DNA from: Nonomuraea montanisoli
GTDB lineage: Bacteria; Actinomycetota; Actinomycetes; Streptosporangiales; Streptosporangiaceae
Assembly: GCF_013363975.1 (NCBI RefSeq)
Contig: NZ_JABWGN010000009.1
Coordinates: 1 to 64,000, forward strand
DNA length: 64,000 nucleotides
Direction: 5' to 3'
Below, in pieces: positions 1 to 8,115 of this stretch (the first letter of the stretch is position 1; each line of letters opens with the position of its first letter). The position numbers and the translations under genes are program-made. The notes below the pieces were generated by a model that made no database searches, was not told where the DNA came from, and worked only from the letters and a program-made list of their open reading frames with translations.

Positions 1-132
1 GCCAGCAACGACGAACGCACCGCCGCTCTGCAAGACTTCCTGCACACCTACAACCACCACCGCTGCCACACCGCGCTCGGAGGCCAACCACCGATCACCC
101 GCGTCAACAACCCTGCGGGTCAATACAGCTAG
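1..132 (+). pseudogene. C-terminal fragment of an IS481-type DDE transposase
   Basis: The window opens inside a reading frame that ends at the TAG at 130-132. The 43 visible residues contain the YNHHRCHTALGG stretch and an NNPAGQYS tail, which is the usual end of actinobacterial IS481/IS3-like integrase-core transposases. Only the last helix region is present, so it cannot be told whether the gene is intact upstream. No terminal inverted repeat is seen after the stop: the last four bases overlap the stop region of the convergent gene. The family is recognised from the motif; intactness is unknown. Confidence 0.75.
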
Positions 133-833
133 ATCGCGACGGGCAGTGTCTCGATCCAGCAGTCGGCGACGAGGGGAGCGAGCGCGGCTTTCGCCTCCTC
201 CGCGTCCTCCCGGGTCAGGAACACCCCGGAGCCGGAGTAGTCGGACCCGTCGCGGTCCTCGGCGCGGGTCATGACGACGTAGACGTGGCGATACCTCTCC
301 CGGCGGACCCGCCGGCCGTCTTCACCGTCGCGGAGAGCCGTGATCAGGTCGGCTGCCGAGGCGCGGCCGAACCCCGCGTCGGCGCCGTGCAGCGGCGTGG
401 TGGGCCACCGCGTGTCGCTGGCGAGGACGTTGCTGAAGAAGCTCCGGCGCGTGGGAGGGAGGATGTCTTCGTGCCAGCCGACCGCCATGCTGATGATGTG
501 GTCGGTCTCTCCTTGGCTCTCCAACTGGAAGACCCGATCACCGGGACCGAAGGTGAGGCTGGGGCAGGCGGCCTTGACGCGTTCGGCTTCGTCGGCGGGT
601 GCGACTCTGATCAGCAGGCCGTGATACCTGGCCCTGATCCTCAGGACGTCCACGGGTTTGAAGAGCACCTCGACGGTGGTCTCCGGAAGTCCGTCGGGGC
701 CCGGCATGCTGCGGAACAGCGCCTGGCCGTGGCTCACGGTGTAGGCCCAGAGCACGAAGTCACGCCGGCTGCGGAAGATCTCCTTGCCCGGCGGAAGCTG
801 CTGGTCGGTGTTGAACCAGGCCTTGATCGTCAT
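129..833 (-). CDS. Hypothetical protein, 234 aa
   Basis: A leftward reading frame with normal high-GC codon use and no recognised domain. It has no signal peptide or membrane segment and looks like a soluble cytoplasmic protein, with an acidic middle and an Arg-rich stretch near residue 180. The ATG at 833 (MTIKAWFNTDQQ) is chosen; a TTG at 869 would add 12 residues. Its stop lies within the last codons of the transposase fragment, so its C-terminus may have been set by the insertion. It is divergent from the MFS gene. Function unknown. Confidence 0.6.
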   Translation of the reverse strand: MTIKAWFNTDQQLPPGKEIFRSRRDFVLWAYTVSHGQALFRSMPGPDGLPETTVEVLFKPVDVLRIRARYHGLLIRVAPADEAERVKAACPSLTFGPGDRVFQLESQGETDHIISMAVGWHEDILPPTRRSFFSNVLASDTRWPTTPLHGADAGFGRASAADLITALRDGEDGRRVRRERYRHVYVVMTRAEDRDGSDYSGSGVFLTREDAEEAKAALAPLVADCWIETLPVAI

Positions 834-934
834 GCGGGCCAGGATCGCGGCCGAAGGATCGGCGGTCAACCGCCGCCGTCAGCCCGCAGCGGACACGCGG
901 GACGGCGTCCCCCGATCCTGGCAGCATCACCGGC

Positions 935-2161
935 ATGAAAGGCGTCGCGGCCCTCGCCAACCCCCGCTTCCGGCTGCTGCTGCTAGGTCAGACGGCCGCG
1001 GTCATGGGGGAGCAGATGTTCGCCGTGGCGATCACCGTCTCGGTCCTCCGCGCCGGTGGCGACGCGGTCTCGCTCGGGCTGGTCCTCGCCGCGCGCGGCG
1101 TCACGCTCGTCGCCTTCCTGCCCGTCGGCGGCGTGTGGGCCGACCGGGTGCCGCGCCGACGCCTGGTGATGGCGGCGTACGGCGCCCAGGCGCTCCTGGC
1201 CGGAGCGCTGGCCCTGCCCGCCACGCCCTCGATCTGGGGCGCGGCGGCCGTGGTCCTGCTGGCCGGCGTCGCCGAGGCGTTCGTCCGGCCCGCGTTCAAC
1301 GGGCTCCTGCGCGGCGTTCTCACCGACGACGAGCGCGTCTCGGGCAGATCTCTGGTCGGTGTGTCGATCCGCAGCGGCATCATGGCCGGTCCGGCCGTGT
1401 GCGTGGGGCTGATCGCCGCGGCCGGGACCCGGGTGGCGTGCGCGATCACCATGATGATCTTCGCGGCCACGGTCGTGGCGCTCCGGCGGGTCACCGAGCC
1501 GCGGCGAACCCCGGCTCCCCGCGCCTCGTTCGCCGAGGACATCCGCGCCGGCGTCGCCGAGGCGCGGCGCCGCCCATGGGTGCGCGCCATCCTCGTCTTC
1601 TCCGCGGTCAACCTCGTGTTCGTCCTTGCGCCGACACAGGTGCTGCTGCCCGTCGTGAGCACCGCCGCGTTCGGATCGCCCGCCGTGTACGGCGTGGCGC
1701 TCACCTGTTACGGGGTCGGCGGCCTGGCCGGCGGTCTGGTGACCCTGGCCTGGCGGCCCCGCGCCGTAGGGGTCGTGGCGTTGACCGCGATCGCCCTCTA
1801 CGCGGCGGCGCCGCTGTCCCTGCTGCTCGCGTCGTCGCCGCTGCCGGTCTTCGTGGCGTACGCGGTCGCCGGGGCGGGGGTGGAGATCTACGCGATCCAC
1901 TGGGAGGTCGCCCTGCAGCGCGAGATCCCGGACCGGCTGATCGGGCGGATCAGCTCGTTCGCCTGGCTGTGCAGTTTCGGGCTCATGCCGTTCGGCCAGG
2001 CGCTGACCGGGCCGCTGGCCGGGCTCGCGGGCCCGGACGCGGTGCTCGGGGGCGCGGCGGCCGTCATCCTCCTCGTGCCCCCGGCGCTGCTGCTGGTACG
2101 GGGCATGACGCACTTCCGCACGCCCGGCGACATCCCGGACGCCGATCCCGTGAGCAGGTGA
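935..2161 (+). CDS. MFS transporter
   Basis: A 408-residue integral membrane protein with about 12 hydrophobic segments. The loop between TM2 and TM3 carries the MFS motif A (GGVWADRVPRRR, around residues 66-77). The overall pattern resembles the MFS_3 / enterobactin-exporter branch of drug and siderophore exporters. The ATG at 935 directly precedes the first hydrophobic segment. It stands alone, divergent from the hypothetical gene on its left and convergent with the membrane protein on its right (9 bp apart). Proton-driven efflux of a small molecule is expected from the family; the substrate cannot be read from sequence. Confidence 0.85.
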   Translation: MKGVAALANPRFRLLLLGQTAAVMGEQMFAVAITVSVLRAGGDAVSLGLVLAARGVTLVAFLPVGGVWADRVPRRRLVMAAYGAQALLAGALALPATPSIWGAAAVVLLAGVAEAFVRPAFNGLLRGVLTDDERVSGRSLVGVSIRSGIMAGPAVCVGLIAAAGTRVACAITMMIFAATVVALRRVTEPRRTPAPRASFAEDIRAGVAEARRRPWVRAILVFSAVNLVFVLAPTQVLLPVVSTAAFGSPAVYGVALTCYGVGGLAGGLVTLAWRPRAVGVVALTAIALYAAAPLSLLLASSPLPVFVAYAVAGAGVEIYAIHWEVALQREIPDRLIGRISSFAWLCSFGLMPFGQALTGPLAGLAGPDAVLGGAAAVILLVPPALLLVRGMTHFRTPGDIPDADPVSR

Positions 2162-2170
2162 CGACCGTCA

Positions 2171-3067
2171 TCATCGGGCGGAGGCGCGGATGCGGTACTG
2201 CCGCAGCAAGGTCAGCAGGACGGCGACGCCCGTGACGATCGCGAGCGCGTGCTCGGCCACGGCCACGCCCCGGTACTCGAACGGGCGGTAGGCGCCGGGC
2301 AGCAGCACCCACAGCAGCTTCCACGAGCCCCAGGCGAACAGCGAACCCGACGCGACGAAACCGGCGGCCATGGGCAGCCACAGCGGCGTCCGCGGGGCGC
2401 CCCGTCGGCCGAGCGCCCACACGCTCCAGGCCGCCAGGGCCGCGCACAGCGCGCCGTCGCCGATCAGGACCCGCGCGTTCGCGTCCCATCCGTCCAGGGT
2501 CGCCGGGTTCAGGCCGGCCGTCCCGCCCGCCGCCCAGAACGACCACACCACGGCGAGCGCCGCCGCCGGGAGCAGCGGCCACGCGCGACCCGCCTCCGAG
2601 GCCGGAAGGCCCACCAGCCCCACCCGCCCCACCCGTCCCGCGAACGCGTGCGGCCACCGCTCCGCCAGGTAGAGCGGCAGTGCGACGACCAGCCCCACAG
2701 CCATCCCGGCGAACCCCACCGAGATGAACACCCCCTCCCACGCCGGCAGGGCGGCGCCGTCACCCGGCGAGGGGGAATCCTGCGCCAGGAAGGCGCTGAC
2801 CAGCATGTACGGGAGCAGGGACACGAGGAAGCCGCTGCCGATCCAGGCGAACGGCAGCACGAGCCAGGCCGGCAGCCGCATCCCCCACGACTGCCCGAGC
2901 GCCAGGCCCAGGGTGATGCCGGTCAGCGCCATCACGACCGTGACCAGGTTGAGCATCACCCAGTCGGCCGTGCCGTGACGCAGCTCCAGGACGATCCAGA
3001 CGATCTTCACCATGAGGTAGAGGGACATCGAGCCCGCCGCGGTGAACGCGGCGACGCGGCGCAGCAT
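2171..3067 (-). CDS. Polytopic membrane protein of unknown function, 298 aa
   Basis: The protein begins MLRRVAAFTAAGSMSLYLMV and has about eight hydrophobic helices separated by short charged loops; there is no recognisable transporter or enzyme motif. The ATG at 3067 is chosen because GGAGG lies six bases upstream. The frame stays open to 3364, but that extension would be a 99-residue Arg/Gly-rich, repeat-encoded tail and is unlikely to be translated. It is read leftward and ends 9 bp from the MFS stop. Function unknown. Confidence 0.65.
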   Translation of the reverse strand: MLRRVAAFTAAGSMSLYLMVKIVWIVLELRHGTADWVMLNLVTVVMALTGITLGLALGQSWGMRLPAWLVLPFAWIGSGFLVSLLPYMLVSAFLAQDSPSPGDGAALPAWEGVFISVGFAGMAVGLVVALPLYLAERWPHAFAGRVGRVGLVGLPASEAGRAWPLLPAAALAVVWSFWAAGGTAGLNPATLDGWDANARVLIGDGALCAALAAWSVWALGRRGAPRTPLWLPMAAGFVASGSLFAWGSWKLLWVLLPGAYRPFEYRGVAVAEHALAIVTGVAVLLTLLRQYRIRASAR

Positions 3068-3389
3068 CGTGCGCCTCCGACTGCGGCCGCGGACGCTTCC
3101 GTTCCTGGCGTTTCGGCCCCAGGAGTCTTGGCCCCAGGCGTTTCGGCTCCAGGCGTTTCGGCTCCTGGCGGTTTGGCTCACGACGCCGCGGCCCCTGTCG
3201 TCGCGGCTCCTGCTCTCGGCGTGCATGGTCCTGAGCCTCCCGGCCGGACGGCCGCCCGCGCCTCCCCGTGGAGAGGCATCCGCTTCCCCCGCCAGGGGGA
3301 GAGGCCACCTCCGCCGACCCCCGCCCCGCCGACCCCCGCCCTGCCGGACCCCGCCGTCCGTCACTCGACCGCCGGACGCCGTCCGTCCC
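3068..3389. repeat. Intergenic region with ~15-bp imperfect tandem repeats
   Basis: This 322-bp gap between the membrane protein and the MarR gene contains about five imperfect 15-bp units at 3108-3180, consensus GGCGTTTCGGCTCCA, followed by CCGACCCCCGCC-type repeats near 3315-3355. The repeats keep one frame open on the minus strand (encoding RNAW/QDSW-like units), but the good ribosome site at 3067 argues against translation. No clear terminator or RNA gene was seen. Confidence 0.6.
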
Positions 3390-3851
3390 TCACTCGTCCG
3401 TCAGGGCGGTCTCGTCGACCAAGCCGCGCAGGCGGGCGTTGGCGTGTTCGAGGGCGAGCAGGGTGTTCTCCCGCTGCTCGTCGCTCACCCCGCCCATCGC
3501 CTCCTCCGCCAGCTCGGCCCAGGCGCCCTCGATCCGGGGGATCAACGCGTGACCGGCCTCCGTGACGACGATGCGCACCTGGCGGCGGTCCGTGGGCACC
3601 GGCTCGCGGCGGAACCAGCCGCCGCCCTCCAGGCGGGCGAGGCTGCGGGTGGCGGTCGGCGGTTCGATCCCGAGCCGGGCCGCGAGCTCCGAGACCGTGA
3701 TCCCGTCCGGCTCCTGCGCGAGGAACCACAGCATGACGTCCTGCCCCGGGTGCAGCCCGATCGCCGCCAGCTTGCGGGCCTTGGCGGCGCGGTAGAGCTT
3801 GCTCATCTTGTTCAGCGCCCGGTTGACGCGGATCGCCTCGGTCGTGTCCAC
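3390..3851 (-). CDS. MarR-family transcriptional regulator
   Basis: A 153-residue winged-helix protein. The segment ISELAARLGIEPPTATR-like (here VSELAARLGIEPPTATRSL, about residues 54-72) is the recognition-helix region, followed by a wing with DRRQVRI typical of MarR (DxRxxxI/V). It starts at GTG (3849-3851) with AGGATGG upstream. It is divergent from the SDR gene at 3913, and the 61-bp gap holds a duplicated operator-like site (see 3872-3897). It therefore probably represses itself and the SDR until an aromatic or lipophilic ligand binds. The ligand is unknown. Confidence 0.85.
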   Translation of the reverse strand: MDTTEAIRVNRALNKMSKLYRAAKARKLAAIGLHPGQDVMLWFLAQEPDGITVSELAARLGIEPPTATRSLARLEGGGWFRREPVPTDRRQVRIVVTEAGHALIPRIEGAWAELAEEAMGGVSDEQRENTLLALEHANARLRGLVDETALTDE

Positions 3852-3871
3852 GGGGCCATCCTACAGATGTA

Positions 3872-3897
3872 TAGTCGGCTAATAAGTAGTCGGCTAA
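3872..3897. promoter_or_regulatory. Putative MarR operator: direct repeat of TAGTCGGCTAA
   Basis: TAGTCGGCTAA occurs at 3872-3882 and again at 3887-3897. Each copy is itself an imperfect palindrome (TAGnCGnCTA). They sit between the divergent MarR and SDR starts, ending 15 bp before the SDR ATG, where a bound repressor would block both promoters. A TATAGT at 3870-3875 could be a -10 element. The assignment to this MarR is inferred from position. Confidence 0.6.
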
Positions 3898-3912
3898 CTA
3901 TTTGGAGAGATC

Positions 3913-4671
3913 ATGGATCTGGGACTCGGAGGACGCGTGGTCCTGGTCACCGGGGCGTCCGGGGGCATCGGCCGGGCGATCGCCGCGACGTTCGCCCGCG
4001 AGGGCGCTCTGGTTGCCGCCGGATGGCACAGCGACGAGGAGGGAGCGCGCGGCCTCGTCGAGGAGATCGCCCGCTCCGGCGGGAAGGCCGCCGCGGTGCG
4101 GGTCGACCAGAGCGACCCGGAGTCGATCACGTCGGCGGTGCGCGAGGTCGAGCGCGGGCTGGGCCCCGTGGCCGTCCTCGTCGCCAACGCGGTGGCCTGG
4201 CCGGCGAGGGGACCGGAGACCTGGCGGACGCTGAACGACGGCTTCACCGCGAACGTGACCGGGACGCTGACGCTGGTCGACGCGGTGCTCCCCGGCATGC
4301 GGAGCGCCGGGTGGGGACGGCTGGTGCTGATCTCGTCCGACGTGGTGGACCAGCCGGTGCCGGCGGGCGTGACGTATCCGGCGGCCAAGGGCGCGCTGGA
4401 GGCGGCCGCGAAGGTGCTCGCCGTCAGGGAGGCCGGGCACGGCGTGCTCACCAACGTCGTACGGCCCGGCTTCACCCTCACCGACCGGGTGCTGTCCACG
4501 CCGTGGCTCGGGCAGGACGCCGTGGACGCCGAGAGCGCGGAGACGCCGACGGGCCGGATCTGCACGCCGGAGGACGTGGCGTCGGCGGCGGCCTACCTCG
4601 GCTCGGCGGCCAACGGGCACGTCAACGGCGAGATCCTGTCCGTGGCGGGCGGCCGGCACCTCACCCGTTAG
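3913..4671 (+). CDS. SDR-family NAD(P)-dependent oxidoreductase (canonical)
   Basis: A 252-residue classical short-chain dehydrogenase/reductase. The N-terminal cofactor motif TGASGGIG is near residues 14-21, the NAN-like segment near residue 90, a Ser before the active site in LISSDVV, and the catalytic YPAAK near residues 156-160, so the YxxxK pair is present. The C-terminal GGRHL end resembles 3-oxoacyl-ACP-reductase-like SDRs. ATG 3913 follows GGAGAG at 3904. It is divergent from the MarR gene and probably controlled by it. Substrate unknown. Confidence 0.85.
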   Translation: MDLGLGGRVVLVTGASGGIGRAIAATFAREGALVAAGWHSDEEGARGLVEEIARSGGKAAAVRVDQSDPESITSAVREVERGLGPVAVLVANAVAWPARGPETWRTLNDGFTANVTGTLTLVDAVLPGMRSAGWGRLVLISSDVVDQPVPAGVTYPAAKGALEAAAKVLAVREAGHGVLTNVVRPGFTLTDRVLSTPWLGQDAVDAESAETPTGRICTPEDVASAAAYLGSAANGHVNGEILSVAGGRHLTR

Positions 4672-4769
4672 GACGCCCCGGGGCGCAGGTCGCCGCCGGG
4701 GGAAGGGGGCGGGGCGCGTCGATGCCGAGGCGCGTCAATGCCGGGGCCCGTCGACGGGGTGTGGGCGGC

Positions 4770-4877
4770 GGTCAGCGGCGGATCGTCCGGATGCGGGCGG
4801 TCGGCGGTCAGCGGCGGATCGTCCGGATGCGGGCGGTCGGCGGTCAGTGGCGGATCGTCTGGATGTAGGCGGTCGCC
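4770..4877. repeat. Three tandem 36-bp repeats at the 3' end of the thioesterase gene
   Basis: Units lie at 4770-4805, 4806-4841 and 4842-4877. The first two are identical and the third has a few differences. The third holds the stop codon (4844-4846) and last codons of the leftward thioesterase gene; the first two lie just beyond the stop. This looks like a local duplication of the gene's 3' end, with only the inner copy translated. Confidence 0.85.
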
Positions 4878-5293
4878 GTGGCCGTGGCCACCAGCCTGCC
4901 GTCGGGCCCGGTCAGCTCGCCCGCCAGGAAGCACACCTCTCTGCCGCGCCGCACGACCCGGCCCCGCCCCACGAGCCGTCCGGGACGGGCCGGGCGGAGG
5001 AACTGGACGTGGAGGTCGAGCGTCGGCGCGAACTGGCCGGCCGGAAGCGTGACGACCAACGCCGGCCCCATGGTGTCGTCGAGCATCGCGGCCAGGAAAC
5101 CGCCCTGGACCACCCCGACAGGGTTGGTGAACTGCTCACCGGCCTCGAACGCCACCTCGATGGTGCCCTGCTCCGGGTCCACCGCGATGAGCTCCCACCC
5201 GAGGGTCGCCGCGGCGGGCGCCGGCGGGACGCGTCCGTTGATCATGTCCCAGATCGGTCCGCGCCGGTCGGTGTCCGTGTCCATGGGAGGCAT
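4844..5293 (-). CDS. PaaI/hotdog-fold acyl-CoA thioesterase
   Basis: A 149-residue single hotdog domain. The motif NPVGVVQGGFLAAMLDDTMG (around residues 58-77) matches the PaaI thioesterase signature (HGG-type turn, here QGG, with the catalytic Asp/Glu on the following helix). Such enzymes hydrolyse acyl- or aryl-CoA esters in the cytoplasm. ATG 5293 is favoured by a GGGG stretch upstream; ATGs at 5314 and 5284 are alternatives. It is last in a leftward run HxlR-CaiB-MaoC-thioesterase, which suggests it clears CoA esters made or trapped in that pathway. Confidence 0.8.
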   Translation of the reverse strand: MPPMDTDTDRRGPIWDMINGRVPPAPAAATLGWELIAVDPEQGTIEVAFEAGEQFTNPVGVVQGGFLAAMLDDTMGPALVVTLPAGQFAPTLDLHVQFLRPARPGRLVGRGRVVRRGREVCFLAGELTGPDGRLVATATATAYIQTIRH

Positions 5294-5332
5294 TGAACAG
5301 CGCCCCACCGACATTTTCCGGCCGGCGTCGGC

Positions 5333-6253
5333 TCAGCCCTCGACCGTCAGGACGGCGCAGGGCTCGGGAGAGTCCGGGGTGAGGACGCCCAGGGTGAGCG
5401 GGGACTCTCCGATGCGCCGCAGCCGCGCGGCCTGACCGCAGAACAGCGGCCTCCGGTTGCGGTGCCGCATCCGCTCCACCCGGCCGCCGTGTCCCTCCAG
5501 CCGCAGCACCTCGGCCAGGGCGAGCGTCATCAGCGGCCCGTGCACCACCAGGCCGGGATAGCCCTCGACGCGGGTGGCGTACGGCCAGTCGTAGTGGATG
5601 CGGTGCGGGTTGGCCGTCGCCGCGCTGAACCGCATGAGCAGCGTCGGGTCCGTGGCGAGGTCCCAGGCCCATGCGCCGGTCCGGGTGAGGGGCGCGCCGG
5701 AGGGGGCCGGTCCGACCGCCGGTTCCGGCGGGAGTTGCGGCGAGGTCTCGGTCGGGGTCTGCGACGGTGTCTCCGGCAAGGGCTGCGGCGGCGGGACGGT
5801 CTCGCGGCCCCGGTAGACGAGGTCCTGCCGCTCCTCGATCGCGAGCCGGCCGCCCTCGTCGTACACCCGGGTGGCGACGGACACGACGACCAGCGGGCCC
5901 GAACGCCCAGGCTTCTCGGCGACCGACTCGACGGACGACTCGCGGCGCGCCGTCGAGCCCACCGTGAGCGGGGCGTGGAAGGCGACCTCGCCGCCCGCGA
6001 ACATCCGGCGCGGCAGCTCGACCGGCGGCAGGAACGTCCCGCGCGCCGGATGGCCGTCCGGGCCCAGCGTGGACGAGCGGGGCCAGCGGGCCAGGGCGAG
6101 CCAGTGCCACAACGGCGGCAGGGGGTCTCCCGGGCCGACCGGCGGCGTGCCGTCGTCGAACAGGGCACACAGCGCCGCCACGGGACCCGGGTCGACGGTC
6201 TCCGTCGTCGTGACCGTGTGCGGCTCCCAGCGGGGCACGGGGGCACGGCTCAT
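5333..6253 (-). CDS. MaoC-like acyl-CoA hydratase (mesaconyl-C4-CoA hydratase type)
   Basis: A 306-residue protein with two hotdog halves. The N-terminal half is a degenerate FAS1-like dehydratase domain. The C-terminal half carries SAATANPHRIHYDWPYA followed by VHGPL, the hydratase pattern of HTD2/Meh enzymes. A Pro/Thr/Gln-rich linker (about residues 155-195) joins them. The family hydrates 3-methylfumaryl-CoA or related enoyl-CoA. ATG 6253 is preferred; the frame extends to 6319 and would then overlap CaiB. It lies directly downstream of the CaiB CoA-transferase, the same pairing seen in mesaconyl-CoA metabolism. The exact substrate is inferred. Confidence 0.75.
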   Translation of the reverse strand: MSRAPVPRWEPHTVTTTETVDPGPVAALCALFDDGTPPVGPGDPLPPLWHWLALARWPRSSTLGPDGHPARGTFLPPVELPRRMFAGGEVAFHAPLTVGSTARRESSVESVAEKPGRSGPLVVVSVATRVYDEGGRLAIEERQDLVYRGRETVPPPQPLPETPSQTPTETSPQLPPEPAVGPAPSGAPLTRTGAWAWDLATDPTLLMRFSAATANPHRIHYDWPYATRVEGYPGLVVHGPLMTLALAEVLRLEGHGGRVERMRHRNRRPLFCGQAARLRRIGESPLTLGVLTPDSPEPCAVLTVEG

Positions 6254-6296
6254 CGGCGTCCGCCGGAGATGACCGCCGTCCTGCCGGTGACCAGCT

Positions 6297-7571
6297 TCAT
6301 CCCACCTCCCGCTCGTCATCGTGTGTGCCGATGACGCCGTCGTCCCTCAGCTTCGCCAGGTCCTCCTCCGACAGGCCCAGTTCGGCCCGCAGCACCTCGC
6401 CGGTGTGCCGGCCCACCGCCGGAGCCGGGACCGGCGGCGCCTGCTCGCCGTCCATCACCAGCGGCGAGCCGGGCGCCCGGTGCCGGCCGACCCCCGGCTG
6501 GACGAGCTCCGCCATCAGCGGATTGTCCCGCAGCGCGTCGCGGGCGGCGAGGTCGGTGAAGCTCCGGTACGCCGACCACAGCACGCGCGTGGGCCGCAGG
6601 GCCGCCTCGGCCTCGGCCAGCGTCCGCGCGCCGAACCAGCCCGCGAGCAGCTCGGCCAGCAGCCCGCGGTGCCGGTGACGTTGGGCCTCATCGCCGAAGT
6701 CCGCCCCGAGCGCTCGGGCCAGCGCCGCGACCGCCTCGGTGAGGCCGGTGGCGGCGAGGAGGTCGCGCCAGTGCCGGGCCGTGAGCGCCACGACCATGAG
6801 CCGGCCGCCGTCGGAGGTGGCGAAGTCGCGGCCGAAGGTGCCGTGGACGTGGTTGCCGCAGCGCTCCCGCGGCGTGCCGTTCACCTGCGCCTCGGCGAGG
6901 TAGCCGAGGTTCCCGGCGGTGGCCAGGGCGACGTCCTCCAGCGCCACCCGCACCTGCTGCCCCTCGCCGGTCAGCAGCCGGTGCCGTTCGGCCGCCAGCA
7001 GCCCCGTCGCCAGGTAGAGGCCGGCGGCGACGTCCCAGGCGGGCACGACGCTGTTGACCGGCCGCGGGTCGCCCTCGGGCCCGGCCAGCAGCGGGAATCC
7101 GGTGGCCGCCTGGACGGTGTAGTCCACCGCGGCCCCGCCGTCCCGGCGGCCGGTGAGCAGCACGCGGATCACGTCGGGGCGGCGCGCCCTCAGCCGCTCG
7201 TAGCCCAGCTCCGGGAACCCCTCGAAGTTGACGATCACGATTCCGCCGCGCGCCCCGCCGCTGACGACCAGGTCGGCGACGAGCCGGCGTCCCGCCTCGC
7301 GCGACAGGTCCACCTCGACGGCGCGCTTGCCCTTGTTCAGCCCCGACCAGTACAGGCTCGTCCCGCTCGCGGCCCGCGGCAGGCGGGTACGGTCGGGCGC
7401 GCCGCCGATCGGCTCGACCCGGATCACGTCCGCGCCGAGCTGGGCCAGCGTCATGCCGCTCAGCGGGGTCGCCACGTACCCGGAGACCTCGACGACCCGC
7501 ATGCCGCGCAGCGGCCGTGAGCGCCGCCCGGCCGGAGGGCCGGGCGGCTCCTGCGACGCTTCCATGTCCAC
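6297..7571 (-). CDS. CaiB/BaiF-family (class III) CoA transferase
   Basis: A 424-residue class III CoA transferase. Visible family features are RVVEVSGYVATPLSGMTLAQ near residue 24, GADVIRVEP, the NKGKRAVEVDL segment near residue 80, and the C-terminal TGEVLRAELGLSEED. These enzymes move CoA between carboxylic acids through an Asp-linked anhydride. The start is GTG 7571 with AGGAGG upstream; an ATG two codons in is possible. It lies 45 bp downstream of the HxlR regulator on the same strand and upstream of the MaoC hydratase. The pair may interconvert C4-type unsaturated dicarboxyl-CoA esters. Confidence 0.85.
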   Translation of the reverse strand: MDMEASQEPPGPPAGRRSRPLRGMRVVEVSGYVATPLSGMTLAQLGADVIRVEPIGGAPDRTRLPRAASGTSLYWSGLNKGKRAVEVDLSREAGRRLVADLVVSGGARGGIVIVNFEGFPELGYERLRARRPDVIRVLLTGRRDGGAAVDYTVQAATGFPLLAGPEGDPRPVNSVVPAWDVAAGLYLATGLLAAERHRLLTGEGQQVRVALEDVALATAGNLGYLAEAQVNGTPRERCGNHVHGTFGRDFATSDGGRLMVVALTARHWRDLLAATGLTEAVAALARALGADFGDEAQRHRHRGLLAELLAGWFGARTLAEAEAALRPTRVLWSAYRSFTDLAARDALRDNPLMAELVQPGVGRHRAPGSPLVMDGEQAPPVPAPAVGRHTGEVLRAELGLSEEDLAKLRDDGVIGTHDDEREVG

Positions 7572-7616
7572 GGTTCTGCCCGCCTCCTGACGGTGGGTGG
7601 TCGCGGGAGGGACGCC

Positions 7617-8009
7617 TCAGGGACGCCGGGCGGCGTCGTAGCGGCGGCGGTGGGTGGTGATCTCCTGCCGGTGCGCGGTGGCCCAGTGGCCGAGGGCGAC
7701 GACCGAGTCCAGGAGCGTCGTGCCCAGTTCGGTGAGCGCGTAGTCCACCCGCGGCGGCACGCTCGGGTGAACCGTGCGCGTGACGAGGCCGTCGCGTTCG
7801 AGCTGTCGCAGCGTGAGGGTGAGCATGCGCTGGGAGATGCCCTTGACGGCGCGGTGGAGCTCGCCGAAGCGCAGCGTGCCGTCCCGGAGCTGGCCGATGA
7901 CCAGGATGCTCCACTTGTCGCCGATCACCGAGAGGATCTGGAGCACCTGCCGGCAGACGTCGTCCTCCGACTCCTGGGGGGCTCCGGGAGCCTCGGCGGC
8001 CTCGGCCAA
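7617..8009 (-). CDS. HxlR-family transcriptional regulator
   Basis: A 130-residue winged-helix protein. VLQILSVIGDKWSILVIGQL near residues 24-43 and GISQRMLTLTLRQLERDGLV near residues 62-81 are the HxlR signature, followed by YALTELGTTLL. The start is TTG 8009 with GGAGG seven bases upstream, an unusual but well-supported start. It is divergent from the SDR at 8116 and first in the leftward run with CaiB, the MaoC hydratase and the thioesterase, so it probably controls both directions. HxlR proteins often respond to aldehydes or redox stress; nothing here fixes the signal. Confidence 0.85.
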   Translation of the reverse strand: MAEAAEAPGAPQESEDDVCRQVLQILSVIGDKWSILVIGQLRDGTLRFGELHRAVKGISQRMLTLTLRQLERDGLVTRTVHPSVPPRVDYALTELGTTLLDSVVALGHWATAHRQEITTHRRRYDAARRP

Positions 8010-8115
8010 GAGTTACCTCCGTGTGCGCAGCTCACAGAAATGTGCCGTCTTGTTCGTCGTCCCCATGGTGACAAATCATGCTGCTACGCACAAACAGTAA
8101 GCATGGAGGTTCATC

